A stretch of 64,000 nucleotides of DNA from assembly GCF_003444775.1 (NCBI RefSeq), contig NZ_CP021082.1, positions 62,001-126,000 of the forward strand. The letters run 5' to 3'. Of this stretch, positions 16,233 through 24,894 are shown piece after piece; positions within the stretch are counted from its first letter, which is position 1; each line of letters starts with the position of its first letter. Source of the DNA: Deinococcus ficus (GTDB taxonomy: Bacteria; Deinococcota; Deinococci; Deinococcales; Deinococcaceae). The position numbers and the translations under genes were made by a program. Under the pieces are notes generated by a model. The model did not search any database, was not told where the DNA came from, and was given only the letters and a program-made list of their open reading frames with translations.

Positions 16233-16484
16233 TCAGCGCGGTGTTGCGGTCTGGTTGGTCGTGGTCTGGTGGACGACCGTGGGTTCCTTGCGGCGCAGTC
16301 CGGCGAGGCCGGCGAGGCCGAGCAGGCCGAGCCAGCCCCAGTCCATGCCACCGTTGTCGTTCTGCGTGGTCTGGGTCGTGGTGGTTTCGGTCGTGGTGCC
16401 GGTGGTGTCGTCTTGGGCCAGGGCGGGCATGGAGGCCACGCCGAGCATCAGGGCCAGCAGGGTGATCTTCGTTTCTCGTTTCAT
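16233..16484 (-). CDS. WGxxGxxG-type C-terminal sorting-signal protein (83 aa)
   Basis: A signal peptide (MKRETKITLLALMLGVASMP-ALAQ) is followed by a short Thr/Gln-rich mature part and then MDWGWLGLLGLAGLAGLRRKE. This is the WGxxGxxG motif, hydrophobic stretch and basic anchor known from proposed C-terminal sorting signals. A further 13 residues follow the basic cluster. The ATG at 16484 has GGAGG at a good distance. The mature region is very small and has no recognisable enzyme domain, so it may be a surface or matrix component. Confidence 0.75.
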   Translation of the reverse strand: MKRETKITLLALMLGVASMPALAQDDTTGTTTETTTTQTTQNDNGGMDWGWLGLLGLAGLAGLRRKEPTVVHQTTTNQTATPR

Positions 16485-16882
16485 AGGGGAACCTCCGTCA
16501 AGCGAGTGAATTTGTACGCTCCTGCACCCTGTCACGCCCCCCTGGTTTTCTTTGCATACACAGTGTTTGCGCGGACCATAGACCACCCCTGGATTCCATG
16601 AGGGAATGGTGGATGCGATGGAGACATGGGCGGCGCGTGAGAACGTCCGGCCAGTGCAGCCCTCCGACGTTTGATCCGGCCGCACTTGTGCGCCGGGCTG
16701 GTGGCCGTTCAACTTGCATATCCGGATGTCCGTTCGGGTGCCCGTTGACCTCGGCGTGCCTCGTGGATGCCCTGTACGAACGTCCCCTCGCGCCTCTCGG
16801 TGGGTGAGGGTGCCCTTCACCTCTTCCAGGGAAAGAATGCTTGACGTTCACTTTGGTTCAGTCCAGGGCATAGGGTGGTGGA
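16485..16882. other. Intergenic, no gene seen
   Basis: About 400 bases separate divergent genes. I see no credible coding frame. It must hold promoters for both sides; TTGACG near 16842 is a possible -35 for the downstream regulator, without a convincing -10. Confidence 0.4.
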
Positions 16883-17356
16883 ATGCCGGGTCCCCTGCTC
16901 ACGTTCGTGGATGACAGCGAGGCTGACCATCTCCTCATCCAGGATGCGTTGGGGACCCTGAACGTCCCCGTCCGCAGCCAGCATTTCATGCAGGTCAACC
17001 TATTCCTCGCTGCCATGGACCGCGGGCAGATCACGCAGGACGCCGTGATCACCGACCTGAACATGCCTGGCCCCTCCGGCTTCGACCTGTTGCAGGCCAT
17101 CCGGTCACGCCACGCGGGTCAGCCACTGCCCATCCTGATTTTCAGCACGTCGCCGGCAGCGGCTGACCGCGCCCGGGCCGCCGCTCTGGACGTCGCCGGG
17201 TATTTCGTGAAGCCCGTGTCGTACGACGGCCTCGTCGAACAGCTCCAGGATATGGTCGACCTCATCCTCCACTGCAAGCAGCAGGGGCAACGCGGCTCCG
17301 TGCCTCTCCTCCCCGTTCCGGTGTCCACGCCTGTCCTGCCCGAGCCCCTTCACTGA
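16883..17356 (+). CDS. single-domain response regulator
   Basis: This 157-aa receiver-only protein has acidic residues VDDSEAD, phospho-acceptor Asp58 in AVITDLNMP, and the conserved lysine in GYFVKPVSYDGL. The receiver fold fills residues ~5-125; the rest is a low-complexity tail rich in Pro and Val with no known output domain. The D-S-E-A-D-H-L-L start is typical of receivers in the Rcp1/CheY-like class. No kinase gene is adjacent, so its partner is probably elsewhere or is the PAS kinase 2.3 kb away. Confidence 0.85.
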   Translation: MPGPLLTFVDDSEADHLLIQDALGTLNVPVRSQHFMQVNLFLAAMDRGQITQDAVITDLNMPGPSGFDLLQAIRSRHAGQPLPILIFSTSPAAADRARAAALDVAGYFVKPVSYDGLVEQLQDMVDLILHCKQQGQRGSVPLLPVPVSTPVLPEPLH

Positions 17357-17501
17357 CCCTGACCCCGTCCGGCGCGCTGAGCGGAACTTTCGCGGCGTGC
17401 AGGCCTCACCGCGTGACCATGACCGGCACGACCCGGTCATCTTCGACACCGATGCCGCGGCCCCGCTGGTTATCAATCGTCGACCTCAAGGCTACACTCG
17501 G
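17357..17501. promoter_or_regulatory. Possible promoter for a structured RNA
   Basis: TTATCA (17471-17476) and TACACT (17494-17499) are separated by 17 bases and would start transcription at the edge of two hairpins. The rest of the stretch shows nothing. Confidence 0.3.
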
Positions 17502-17575
17502 GTGTCCTGACCGGTTCAGGACACGAACCGCCTCCACCCTGGCATCGCAGCTGGTGGGGGCGGTTCGTCGTTTCT
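17502..17575 (+). ncRNA. Two consecutive stem-loops, possible small RNA or attenuator
   Basis: The first stem is GTGTCCTGA / TCAGGACAC (9 bp perfect, 17502-17524, 5-nt loop). The second begins at the next base: CGAACCGCC / GGCGGTTCG (17524-17567) with an inner TCCACC/GGTGGG pairing, followed by TCGTTTCT. A gene for a 83-aa protein starts about 190 bases further on. A short terminated RNA or a leader element would both fit. Confidence 0.4.
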
Positions 17576-17761
17576 GGTGGGCCTGCACTGCATAGAGCCC
17601 GACATCGCCTTGGCATGGCTACATTCGGCGTCCGGCTGGGGCGCTACCATCACGACTCACCCCGCGCTCTGGACGTGGGTGAAGCAACGCCTGATCAGGC
17701 ACTCTCCTAGTCACGGAACTACGGGACCTCCTCACACGCTTCCGCAGCGAAGAGAGGACAC

Positions 17762-18013
17762 ATGGATTCCCCACTGGACTTTGATCGCGTTGATTTTTTC
17801 CGCACGCTCGCCCAACAATGCCGCCGACAGATCTTTGCGCTACAGGCCTCTCCCGTGATCCATGGGGAAGACCGCGCCGAGCGGATTCACAGACTTCAGG
17901 AGCGGGCCGCGCACCTGGACCGCCTCGCTGCAGCTGAACAGCCCCCCGCAGATCAGCGTGCCCAGCCAGACTCCGCGGGGTCCGCGGTCGAAGCCCCGGT
18001 TCCCGATGTTTGA
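17762..18013 (+). CDS. small hypothetical protein (83 aa)
   Basis: A mostly helical, charged, soluble protein (FFRTLAQQCRRQIFALQASP, then ERIHRLQERAAHLDRLAA). It has no family I recognise. GAGAGG lies before the ATG at a usable distance. Its stop overlaps the start of the next frame by eight bases, which suggests that the two are translated together. Confidence 0.5.
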   Translation: MDSPLDFDRVDFFRTLAQQCRRQIFALQASPVIHGEDRAERIHRLQERAAHLDRLAAAEQPPADQRAQPDSAGSAVEAPVPDV

Positions 18014-18425
18014 ACCGGCATCCAGGGCACGCCCCACCATGCCGCTCCGTGCCATGCAGGAAGTTGGGGACGCGCTGGTCGCTCAGTCCACCCTGCCCGC
18101 AGGAAGCGACATTCAGGTTCTGGTGGAACCGAGCGCGGCACGCGTGACGTTCGTGGCCCGGCAGATCCACCCTCACCGGGCGGGAGCCATTGCCGTGACC
18201 CAGGAGGCCGCAGACGAGGATGGACCGGACGCGGTGATCGACGCCTTCTCGGAGCTCGTGGGGCTTATGGAACGGCAGGGCCTCCCGGAGTGGCCGCCCG
18301 TGCTGAAGGCCCCAGTTCTCCTGGTCCGTACGCCGCTGGGGTGGGGGGTTGGCAAGGACGCTCGCTTGGTCTCCCTTACCCCCGAGAGCGAGGCGCACGA
18401 GACGTTCGTGAGGTTTCAGCTGTAA
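18006..18425 (+). CDS. hypothetical protein (139 aa) coupled to the preceding gene
   Basis: The frame starts at an ATG overlapping the end of the previous gene. The core reads as a compact alpha/beta protein (DIQVLVEPSAARVTFVARQI, then AVIDAFSELVGLMERQGLPE, ending VSLTPESEAHETFVRFQL). I see no signal peptide, membrane segment or known motif. The overlap implies a two-gene operon of unknown role at the edge of a decaying region. Confidence 0.45.
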   Translation: MFEPASRARPTMPLRAMQEVGDALVAQSTLPAGSDIQVLVEPSAARVTFVARQIHPHRAGAIAVTQEAADEDGPDAVIDAFSELVGLMERQGLPEWPPVLKAPVLLVRTPLGWGVGKDARLVSLTPESEAHETFVRFQL

Positions 18426-18642
18426 CCGTGGACAGGTGCCGACCGCACCGGTGAAGTATGCGAACGGGACGGTGATCGTTGGCCGTCCCTGTCTCACGCC
18501 ACTGCCATGCCTTCAGGGCTCTGGCCTCCCGGCGAAGGCGCAACAGCTGTTCCCGGAAGGCCGCGATGGCGCTCCGTGGTCCGTGGTCCCCACGACCCGG
18601 TGCCGCCAGGCCCTGTCAGGCCGGAGCGGTCACCCGTCTCAC

Positions 18643-18860
18643 CTCGGGAGCCGGCCACCCGACAGCCAGAAGATCGGGCCGTAGTCACACCTCGTCCGGC
18701 CACCCGTAAAGCCACACACCTGCCGTACCGTCGCCAGTTCCACCCCTGACCCTTCAGGCGTCCCGGTCTTGTGCCGCCCGAACAACTCGACCGCCTTCTC
18801 CCGCAGGCGGTGGTTGAACCCCACCCCGTTGTCCTGCACGCCGGTCAGGTCCTCGCTCTC
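18643..18860 (-). pseudogene. remnant of a histidine kinase ATPase domain
   Basis: A short minus-strand stretch reads VQDNGVGFNHRLREKAVELF, then GTPEGSGVELATVRQVCGFT and GGR, then PIFWLSGGRLPR. This follows the order of the G1 box, F region and G2 box of a kinase HATPase domain, and the end imitates the usual FSLPR tail. The upstream HisKA and sensor parts are missing and several key glycines are altered, so this is a decayed 3' fragment. Confidence 0.6.
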
Positions 18861-18918
18861 TTGCCGGCGTGCTGTGGTCATGCTCTCTATGCTGCTTCTG
18901 AGTGGGCCCTTCTGGGTG

Positions 18919-19140
18919 TTACCGGGTGATCGTGGCGTGCGTGATGTATGTCCCACTCATGTGCGTGCTGTTCGCACTCAGGTGTCCTTGTTTGAGAGCG
19001 GCTTCCAGCGCACTTCGCGGACAGTCCCGGAAGTGCAGTGCCAGGTAATCAAGGGCGTTGAGCTCATTGGAGAACTCGACGGCAGACCAGTCGGCCATCA
19101 CCGTGCCGTCCAGCCAAGTGACGACCACGGTGATGTTCAT
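18919..19140 (-). CDS. hypothetical protein (73 aa)
   Basis: A short soluble protein starting MNITVVVTWLDGTVMADWSA, with a helical middle (NELNALDYLALHFRDCPRSA) and a beta end. It has no known family and no clear ribosome site. It is listed because the residue pattern is protein-like and unlike the shadow frames nearby. It could be a relic. Confidence 0.35.
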   Translation of the reverse strand: MNITVVVTWLDGTVMADWSAVEFSNELNALDYLALHFRDCPRSALEAALKQGHLSANSTHMSGTYITHATITR

Positions 19141-19265
19141 GACGTCATGCCTGCCCCCGTCTTGCGGGTCCAGTTCGGGCGCGTCAGGCGTGTTCCGGTA
19201 AGGTCACCTTGACGCCTGTGAGGCAGCCGGCCTGGGCCAGCCGCCCGAGCAGTGGCCTGGTTCAG

Positions 19266-19577
19266 TCAGGAGACGAAAGCGGCTGAGGGTGTGCCGCCCC
19301 CGCGGGGCCACGCTTCGTTCAGGACATCGTCCCGGCCGTCGGCGGCCTCGAGGTCGTCGAACAGCTTCTGCTCGGCGGTGGAGAGCTGGACGTCGCGCAT
19401 GCTTACCCTCACGGTGCCCAGCAGGTACAGGGGCGACTGGGCCTGGGGGGTGTCGAAGTGCACGTGGACGAGGGACACGACGAAGGTCCGGTCCCAGGCG
19501 CGGAACTGGACGAGGTGCATGGAACCCGGCACCCAGCGCAGGGAAACGGAAATCGGAAGTTTGGGGAAAACAATCAT
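19266..19577 (-). CDS. hypothetical protein (103 aa)
   Basis: The N-terminal two thirds alternate like a beta sheet (MIVFPKLPISVSLRWVPGSM, HLVQFRAWDRTFVVSLVHVH), followed by a helical stretch (TAEQKLFDDLEAADGRDDVL). There is no signal peptide or known motif. GGAG precedes the ATG by seven bases, which supports the start. The function is unknown. Confidence 0.5.
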   Translation of the reverse strand: MIVFPKLPISVSLRWVPGSMHLVQFRAWDRTFVVSLVHVHFDTPQAQSPLYLLGTVRVSMRDVQLSTAEQKLFDDLEAADGRDDVLNEAWPRGGGTPSAAFVS

Positions 19578-20423
19578 ACGGCTCTCCAGGAGTCTGAGAA
19601 GGACACGCTGGCAGAGCCGTGGTTGTCTCCATTAGACACCATCTCTGTGAGTGCCACCCTTCGTTCCGGGGGGGATCACGCAGGTGCTTGGTGATGACGG
19701 CCAGAATACGGATCGGCCGTCAGGCATCGTGGAGCGGGATCCTGGATTTGCTCCGCGCCTCAAGGGGAACAAATAACAGGCCTGCCAATACCGGAATGAG
19801 ACGGGAACAGCAGCTGGGATCATGAAAAAGTGACTGACATGCGAACTGGGGTGGCTGAGGGCGATCTGCTGGCCGTCCTGGCACAAAACAATCGCCTGAC
19901 GTGAGAGGACAACCCGGATGGTGGAATATTTGGGCCTGCGTGAGCGCGTGGCCGCATGGCAATTCGAGGGAAGGAGAGAGCCGCCAGTGCGTGTCTTTCT
20001 ACTTTCTCCGCACGCGGATCGGGTTTGACCGACTGTGCCGTGAGGCCCTACGCGCTGCATGGAGTGCCCGGACTGCGGGTCAATGGCGTCGGCATCCACC
20101 TGGGCGAGAGAAGCAGACATCTTTGAGGGGACCGTGTCCTGCCGGATCAGGAGAGTCGTCCCTGGGGTCCTGGTCCGTGTAATGAGCCCCTTCCTCGCCT
20201 GACTGAGGGTGTGGGGGTGCCTGTCCCGGAAGATCAGCTCCGGGCGGTGGGAGCCCAACTGCTGGGACAGGCGGGGCAGTACCTTCTTGCTGCAGCTGCC
20301 TTCTTTGATCACCGACGGCGCTGTCTTCCATCTGCGCCGTCCCTTGCTCATCTTTCGCCGATCGGATCAACCCTGTCCGCCTTACGTCTTTCCTGCCGAA
20401 CGGTGCGTCGATTCTTTAATCTG
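19578..20423. other. Long stretch without a supported gene
   Basis: About 850 bases have no frame with protein-like composition. Open frames on both strands are low-complexity products of GC bias and contain no motif. The stretch is probably decayed sequence within the island. Confidence 0.5.
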
Positions 20424-20696
20424 TCAGGTGCTGAGATTCTGGATCTTTTCGGGGAAAAACAAATGACCTTCGAATTGCCATAAACGCAACTGCAAGGGTT
20501 TCTTTTCGACGAGTGTGCCATACATCAGTCCGTGCTGCGTCATAACCTGCACGGCGGTTTGGCCGTTCGCGACGCACTCCGCACTGAGGGCATTTATGTC
20601 AGACTGAAGCGTGCCTTTCGGTAGGATCTTTACCTCGGGCAGAATAGTTAATTTTTTATTCGGCTGTACATGATATTTTCCATTGAGAACTAGCAT
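20424..20696 (-). CDS. hypothetical protein (90 aa) in an AT-rich patch
   Basis: Its sequence (MLVLNGKYHVQPNKKLTILP, LPKGTLQSDINALSAECVAN) is rich in Lys, Asn and Gln, unlike its neighbours, and its DNA is visibly poorer in GC. The ATG overlaps the stop of the upstream frame in the arrangement GGATGCTAG, which suggests translational coupling. No signal or membrane segment is present and I do not recognise a family. Composition points to recent transfer. Confidence 0.5.
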   Translation of the reverse strand: MLVLNGKYHVQPNKKLTILPEVKILPKGTLQSDINALSAECVANGQTAVQVMTQHGLMYGTLVEKKPLQLRLWQFEGHLFFPEKIQNLST

Positions 20697-20893
20697 CCCT
20701 CAGCATAGCATGCGATTGCATCAAAAGCTATCCGCGCTGAGATAATTTGTAGTGGCCATATCCGAGAAAAGTCAGCCGTTTGCTTATTGTCAGTGAAGTA
20801 GTTCAGGTATTGCGGCTGCGCCACAGCAGGAGCCGCGCCGTCCGATGTCGAGTTGAGGGTAGAAGCCATCCCAAAAACGTGGATGGCCCTCAT
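20690..20893 (-). CDS. small hypothetical protein (67 aa), coupled upstream gene
   Basis: The ATG at 20893 is preceded by GAGGAG nine bases away; upstream ATGs lack such a site. The protein begins MRAIHVFGMASTLNSTSDGA and ends DAIACYAEGC, with two cysteines in the last six residues. It has no membrane segment. Together with the overlapping downstream gene it forms a tiny operon in an AT-rich patch. A peptide precursor with a modifying or immunity partner is conceivable, but nothing in the sequence proves it. Confidence 0.4.
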   Translation of the reverse strand: MRAIHVFGMASTLNSTSDGAAPAVAQPQYLNYFTDNKQTADFSRIWPLQIISARIAFDAIACYAEGC

Positions 20894-20977
20894 GGTCCGG
20901 CACTCCTCTGCCTGCATCCCTTCAGGCTGGGCTAAAACGCGGATGGCATCCCCCGCGGTTGCTGCCATGGTGGAGGC

Positions 20978-21394
20978 GTGCCCCGCCTCAAAACGCTTTC
21001 ACTTCGCACCCTGCTGACCTCACGGGACCATGTCCCGTTGCGAACAGACGACCGCATCGAACATCTGTTGGAGCGCTTCAGGGTCACCTTCGATGCTGCA
21101 CGCGTCTCCAAAGGCACATGTCAGCTCCAGCGTGGGAACCTGGTGCTCTGGGTGCTGGGTGGCACCTTACAGAGTGTTGAGCTGACCCGCTCCCCCTGGC
21201 ATGAACCCTCCGACCTGGTGGATTGGTGCGGGTTCTCAATGCACGATGGCGACCTGCTGGCTTGGTGCACTGAGCATGACATCACCCTCGCCCTTGATCG
21301 GGAAGAGAGTGGTGGCCAGCTGTGGTCAACACCGTCGGGTGCCCTCATTGCCGTTCAGGACGGGAGGTTGTGGAATATCACGCTGGTGCTGTGA
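20978..21394 (+). CDS. hypothetical protein (138 aa)
   Basis: A protein-like frame with well-formed beta strands and tryptophans (LVLWVLGGTLQSVELTRSPW, LVDWCGFSMHDGDLLAWC). It ends ..LWNITLVL, ten bases before the transposase stop of the next element. The GTG start is tentative because its GGAGG is only one base away. I do not recognise a family. The insertion sequence lies directly downstream. Confidence 0.45.
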   Translation: MPRLKTLSLRTLLTSRDHVPLRTDDRIEHLLERFRVTFDAARVSKGTCQLQRGNLVLWVLGGTLQSVELTRSPWHEPSDLVDWCGFSMHDGDLLAWCTEHDITLALDREESGGQLWSTPSGALIAVQDGRLWNITLVL

Positions 21395-21404
21395 GCTGTC
21401 GAGG

Positions 21405-21899
21405 TCACTGACGAAGAAGAATCACGATGGCACCGAGCTGCACCATGCCGAGGAAGTTGCTGGAATGCCATTCCCAGCGCGTGACAAGGCGGCGAAAGTT
21501 ATGGAGCCATGCAAACAGTCGTTCGACACGCCAGCGTCGTCTATATCGTCGCAGCGGTCGGCCATCCTGGGTCTTTGAGCGGTTGCGGCGGTTCGGCGCG
21601 ATCATCTCGATGCCTTCGCTGGCGAGTTCCGCATCAAGCGCATCGCTGTCATAGGCCCGGTCACCGATCAACCGTGTCGGATGGTCGAAGCCGAACGTCG
21701 CGTCCAATGTGTCGTGGACCAGCGTAACCTCATGTGGGCTGGCGCTGGCGACATGAACGGCGATAGGGAGGCCCTTAGCGTCCGTGATCGCCATGATTTT
21801 CGTGCCCTTGCCGCGCTTCGTCTTGCCGACGTCCAGACCCCCTTTTTCGCGCTGGCAAAGGTGGCGTCGATGAAGCACTCGCTCAGGTTGACCTGGCCT
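21405..21899 (-). pseudogene. IS5-family transposase, second frame (DDE part)
   Basis: From the A5G5 run onward the frame codes [20 protein letters not shown], then [17 protein letters not shown] (second catalytic Asp) and [17 protein letters not shown] (catalytic Glu). The protein part is otherwise intact to its normal end ..VILLRQ. Residues read before the slip run in this frame are not part of the family. Confidence 0.75.
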
Positions 21900-22189
21900 T
21901 AATCCGCAAGTCGTTCGTAGAGCGCTTGGAGGATGCGGTCGAGCGTCCCTGTACGGACCCATTCCTGGAAGTGACGGTGAACGGTGGAGCGCGGTGGGTA
22001 GCGTGTGGGCAGGTCTCTCCAGGGGGCACCGGTCCGGAGGATCCACAACACCGCATCCAGGATCGGACGGCTCGGGATGCGAGGACGTCCTTTGCCATCA
22101 GTCCGGCGCGGTGGCGCAAACAGGAACGGCTCGACCAGTCCCCAATGTTCATCGGTTAACTCCACGGCATCATGCTGCTGGGACTGCAT
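21899..22189 (-). pseudogene. IS5-family transposase, first frame, cut short by a TAA
   Basis: The 96 codons read MQSQQHDAVELTDEHWGLVE, then [21 protein letters not shown] and [20 protein letters not shown]. This is the DUF4096-type N-terminal domain of IS5 transposases. Reading through the TAA would continue [20 protein letters not shown], which is the expected next segment, so the stop is a mutation rather than a normal end. Confidence 0.75.
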
Positions 22190-22739
22190 GAGCACAGGGG
22201 TCGCAGCCGCGACTGTCACCTCATTTTTTGGGATGGCTTCTAGTGCGGCTGAAGTCAACCGGCGTGCGGGGTCACCCGAACGCACAAGAATGGCTTGGAC
22301 ACCCTTACTCCTCATCGGAGTTTGGTGACATCAGATCCGTTTACGGTGATGTCGTCTGCGTTCCTGATGAGTCGCAGACTAGACTGAACGTGCTCGTGCA
22401 TATCTTGGAGGCCGCCCTCGTTCAAGATGTATCCGATGTGGACGCCTGACGCCGCTGTTCATCGAACAGGCAGGACCGGAGGGCATCTGCGTCCGGGGAA
22501 ATGCCCGGTCTGCCGAGGGGCTATCAGAGTCTGGTTCGCGACGTCATCTCAGGCGGGTGGTCGGTCAGCGAGTGTGCGCGTCGCGGATCAGGAGGAACTC
22601 GCTCTCGTCCCGTCAGCGGGCCAGGGGCACGGGGCGGAGGTCTGCACCGATGAGGTCGGGGAGCATGGGTGCTTCAAGCCTGTCCCGTCAGCAGGAGGGG
22701 AGAGCGCCCACGTGCGTCAGTGACCGCATGGATGGCCAG
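22190..22739. other. Stretch without a supported gene
   Basis: About 550 bases lie between the broken insertion element and the recombinase. A plus-strand tail (DIRSVYGDVVCVPDESQTRL through 22449) looks mildly protein-like and may be the 3' end of a gene cut by the element. Nothing firmer is visible. Confidence 0.35.
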
Positions 22740-23615
22740 TCACTGGTCGGTGAGGCGTTCGGCGAGGTCTTCGGCGTGTTTGACGGCGCGGCGGTAGGAT
22801 TCGGCGTTCACGAAGCCGACGTCGCTGGGGGTGTGGGCGTGGTCCCGCAGGCTGCACAACCTGAGTTCCCGGGGGCTGATGTTCCCGATCCCCGCCATCT
22901 TGCAGGCGCGCCAGAGGGGCAGCCGGAACGCGTCGCGGTTCTCGAAGGGGAAGATGGGTTTGGGGGAGTCCTGGGTGTGAAGCGGCCCGCCCGCCTGTTT
23001 CAGCAGGGGTTGGAGGGCGTGCAGAGCTTCCTTGCTGAGCTTGGTCTCCGTACGGGGGCGCAGCAGGAGTCCACGACTGAAATCGAAGGCATTCCACTTG
23101 AGGGCTTCGAGTTCGGTGTATTGCAGCGCGTGGTGGTAGATGAGCGTGGCGGCAGCGTGCAGCAGTGGATCGTGGCGCTCCAGGTGACTGAGGAGGACGG
23201 TCACGTCCTCCGAGGAGGGGAGAGGCGTCACGGCGCGCTCGATGGGGGGCAACGGATACCCGGCAGTGGGGTTGGTGGTGAGGAGGCCTTCGCGGATGAG
23301 GTGGTCGTACATCTGCTTGAGGGTGTAGTAGCGGGTGTTGATGGTGTTGGGGCGGGCAGTGCCGGGGCCGCGGAGGGTGTCGGTCAGCGGCGTGCGGAGC
23401 CAGGTGTGGAGGTCGGCGGGGGGATGAAGGAGGTTCACGCCGTCCTGTTCGGCGTGGGTGAAGATGGTCTGGAGGTTGGTGGTGAGTTGAATGCGACGGC
23501 GGGTGGGCAGATTGCCCCAGAGCATGGGGATGATGCGGTCGAGTTCATGGTGTTGGAAGGCGCGGGTGAGGGTGCCGGCCTGGTCGGTGGTGAGGCGCCG
23601 CTCGATCTCGGTCAT
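22740..23615 (-). CDS. tyrosine recombinase-like protein, catalytic set eroded
   Basis: This 291-aa protein has the two-part layout of phage-type integrases: an N-terminal SAM-like domain (~1-115, with NTRYYTLKQMYDHLIREGLL) and a C-terminal catalytic-like domain. A Tyr near the end (ESYRRAV) could be the nucleophile. The usual first Arg (in the RxSELLALRW region) appears as YHHALQYTELEALKW, and the HxLRHT box reads PRELRLCSLRDHA, so at least one catalytic residue is missing. The start at MTEIERRL was chosen over an ATG nine bases upstream. It may be a relic or a regulator derived from a recombinase. Confidence 0.65.
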   Translation of the reverse strand: MTEIERRLTTDQAGTLTRAFQHHELDRIIPMLWGNLPTRRRIQLTTNLQTIFTHAEQDGVNLLHPPADLHTWLRTPLTDTLRGPGTARPNTINTRYYTLKQMYDHLIREGLLTTNPTAGYPLPPIERAVTPLPSSEDVTVLLSHLERHDPLLHAAATLIYHHALQYTELEALKWNAFDFSRGLLLRPRTETKLSKEALHALQPLLKQAGGPLHTQDSPKPIFPFENRDAFRLPLWRACKMAGIGNISPRELRLCSLRDHAHTPSDVGFVNAESYRRAVKHAEDLAERLTDQ

Positions 23616-24300
23616 GCTCCACAATATACGAGATTAGATTTGAATAACGGCACCCCTGCTCTCCTCGGGGTGGTCTTTTGTCTTCCGCACTGGCTCCCGC
23701 GTCCTTTTTTCTTGGTTTGTCGGACGCTTTTGTGATCCCCGGTCTTTGCGGTGTCAGGCTTGAGCAGACGCACAGCAGGACACGACTTGCGGGGGAATGG
23801 GAGCCACCACAGCCAGCTGCGTTTTAAAGAGGATGAGCCGTTGTCATTCGCAGTCGCCTGGTCTTTTCACTTCGCTGATGCACCGGCAAAGGCATGGAGA
23901 AAAGAGACCATGCTTGTGAAGCCGGACCGGCTGTCGGATTCTGCAGCACTGTGCGCCGACGGCTCAGGCACTTGGGCCATAGGGAAGCGTGCGGGGATGG
24001 ACCGGTGAGTCCTGACACGCCAGGATGAAGATGCGCCTGGGTGCCGTGTGATCCGATCAGCATGCTGCAGGTGGGGCACACCGTGACCGGGTGGAACTGT
24101 TCCTCAGGGACGCGTCCCGTCAGTCTGATTCGCCTTTCTCCATGCTGGAGCCCGGGCAGAAGCGCAGGAAAGAGATGAGTCAGACGTGGCGAGAGAGCAG
24201 GAACGGCATGGGGATGAACGGTGTTTCGCTTGTCAAACCTAATCTTATATATGAGGATGCACAGCCGAGAGGCACCCTCGGTCGCTCCATAAAGCCCTCC
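23616..24300. other. Long stretch without a supported gene
   Basis: About 680 bases. The beginning is AT-richer (AATATACGAGATTAGATT near 23624-23641) and probably holds the recombinase promoter. A minus-strand frame at 23824-24081 starts with CPTC but does not develop into a recognisable zinc-binding protein. Confidence 0.4.
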
Positions 24301-24894
24301 TTAGGACGGCCTCTGCCTGGGCGCCACCACCACAGCAGGCGTCAGGGTGAGCCGCACAAGATACGACTCACCCGCAGGGTCACGGCAATCCTGGTACCTG
24401 CGGTGCAGGGCATACAGGTCACGTTGCAGCGCCTTGGCGTCCCGAGCGGACAGGCTGAGCGTGGCCGTGTTGTTCCAGACGGCCGGCGCCTCGTCCGCCA
24501 GAAGCGGCCCCAGCATGCCGCCGCCCGCCGGCCCACCCCGCTGCGGCACCGCCGGCCGGTAGGGCAGCAGGGCGTGACTCATCAGGCCTCGTTCGTCCCC
24601 GAACGTGTACAGGCCGTAATCGCGGGCGTCATCGGCCAGACCACTCCAGACCTGCGCGAGGCTGGCGAGCACCGAACGGCGCGGGTGATCCAGGGACGCC
24701 TCGTACAGCGCCTGCACCGTGTCGGCATGCGTGGCCGCGAATGGCACGAAGTACCCCCGTGAGCTCGCGCGGTAGTACTTCAGGGCCCGTCCAGCGCGCG
24801 CCTCGATGCGCGTGACCGTCAGCAGCCCCAGCCGCAGGAACTGCCGGACGCGGTACAGCACGGCCTGCTCAACGGGCCATGAACCACCCGCCAT
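24301..24894 (-). pseudogene. winged-helix (ArsR-like) regulator, apparently truncated
   Basis: The 197 codons carry half of a winged-helix motif (VLYRVRQFLRLGLLTVTRIE) joined to a long C-terminal effector-like region (GYFVPFAATHADTVQALYEA and onward). The helices that should precede the recognition helix are missing: the text runs WPVEQA directly into VLYRV, which looks like an internal deletion. The ATG follows the stop of the hydrolase gene immediately (TGAATG), so its expression would depend on that gene. The product is probably not a working DNA-binding protein. Confidence 0.5.

Larger units (their letters stand above)
21405..22189 (-). mobile_element. IS5-family (IS427-like) element with a disabled two-frame transposase
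   Basis: Two partly overlapping frames encode one transposase of the type made by -1 frameshifting. The first frame (ATG at 22189) stops at a TAA (21899-21901) before the expected slip site, a C5T5 run on the plus strand at 21838-21847 (A5G5 in the transcript). The first catalytic Asp (ECFIDATF) lies between the stop and the slip site, so no complete enzyme can be made. I could not find convincing terminal repeats, so the true ends are unknown. Confidence 0.75.

Noticed and set aside
19632..20351. 239-codon minus-strand frame that could be a transposase relic
   Set aside because: No catalytic motif or family pattern could be found in it.
23824..24081. Possible small zinc-binding protein (starts CPTC)
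   Set aside because: No second metal-binding pair follows, there is no ribosome site and the rest is not protein-like.
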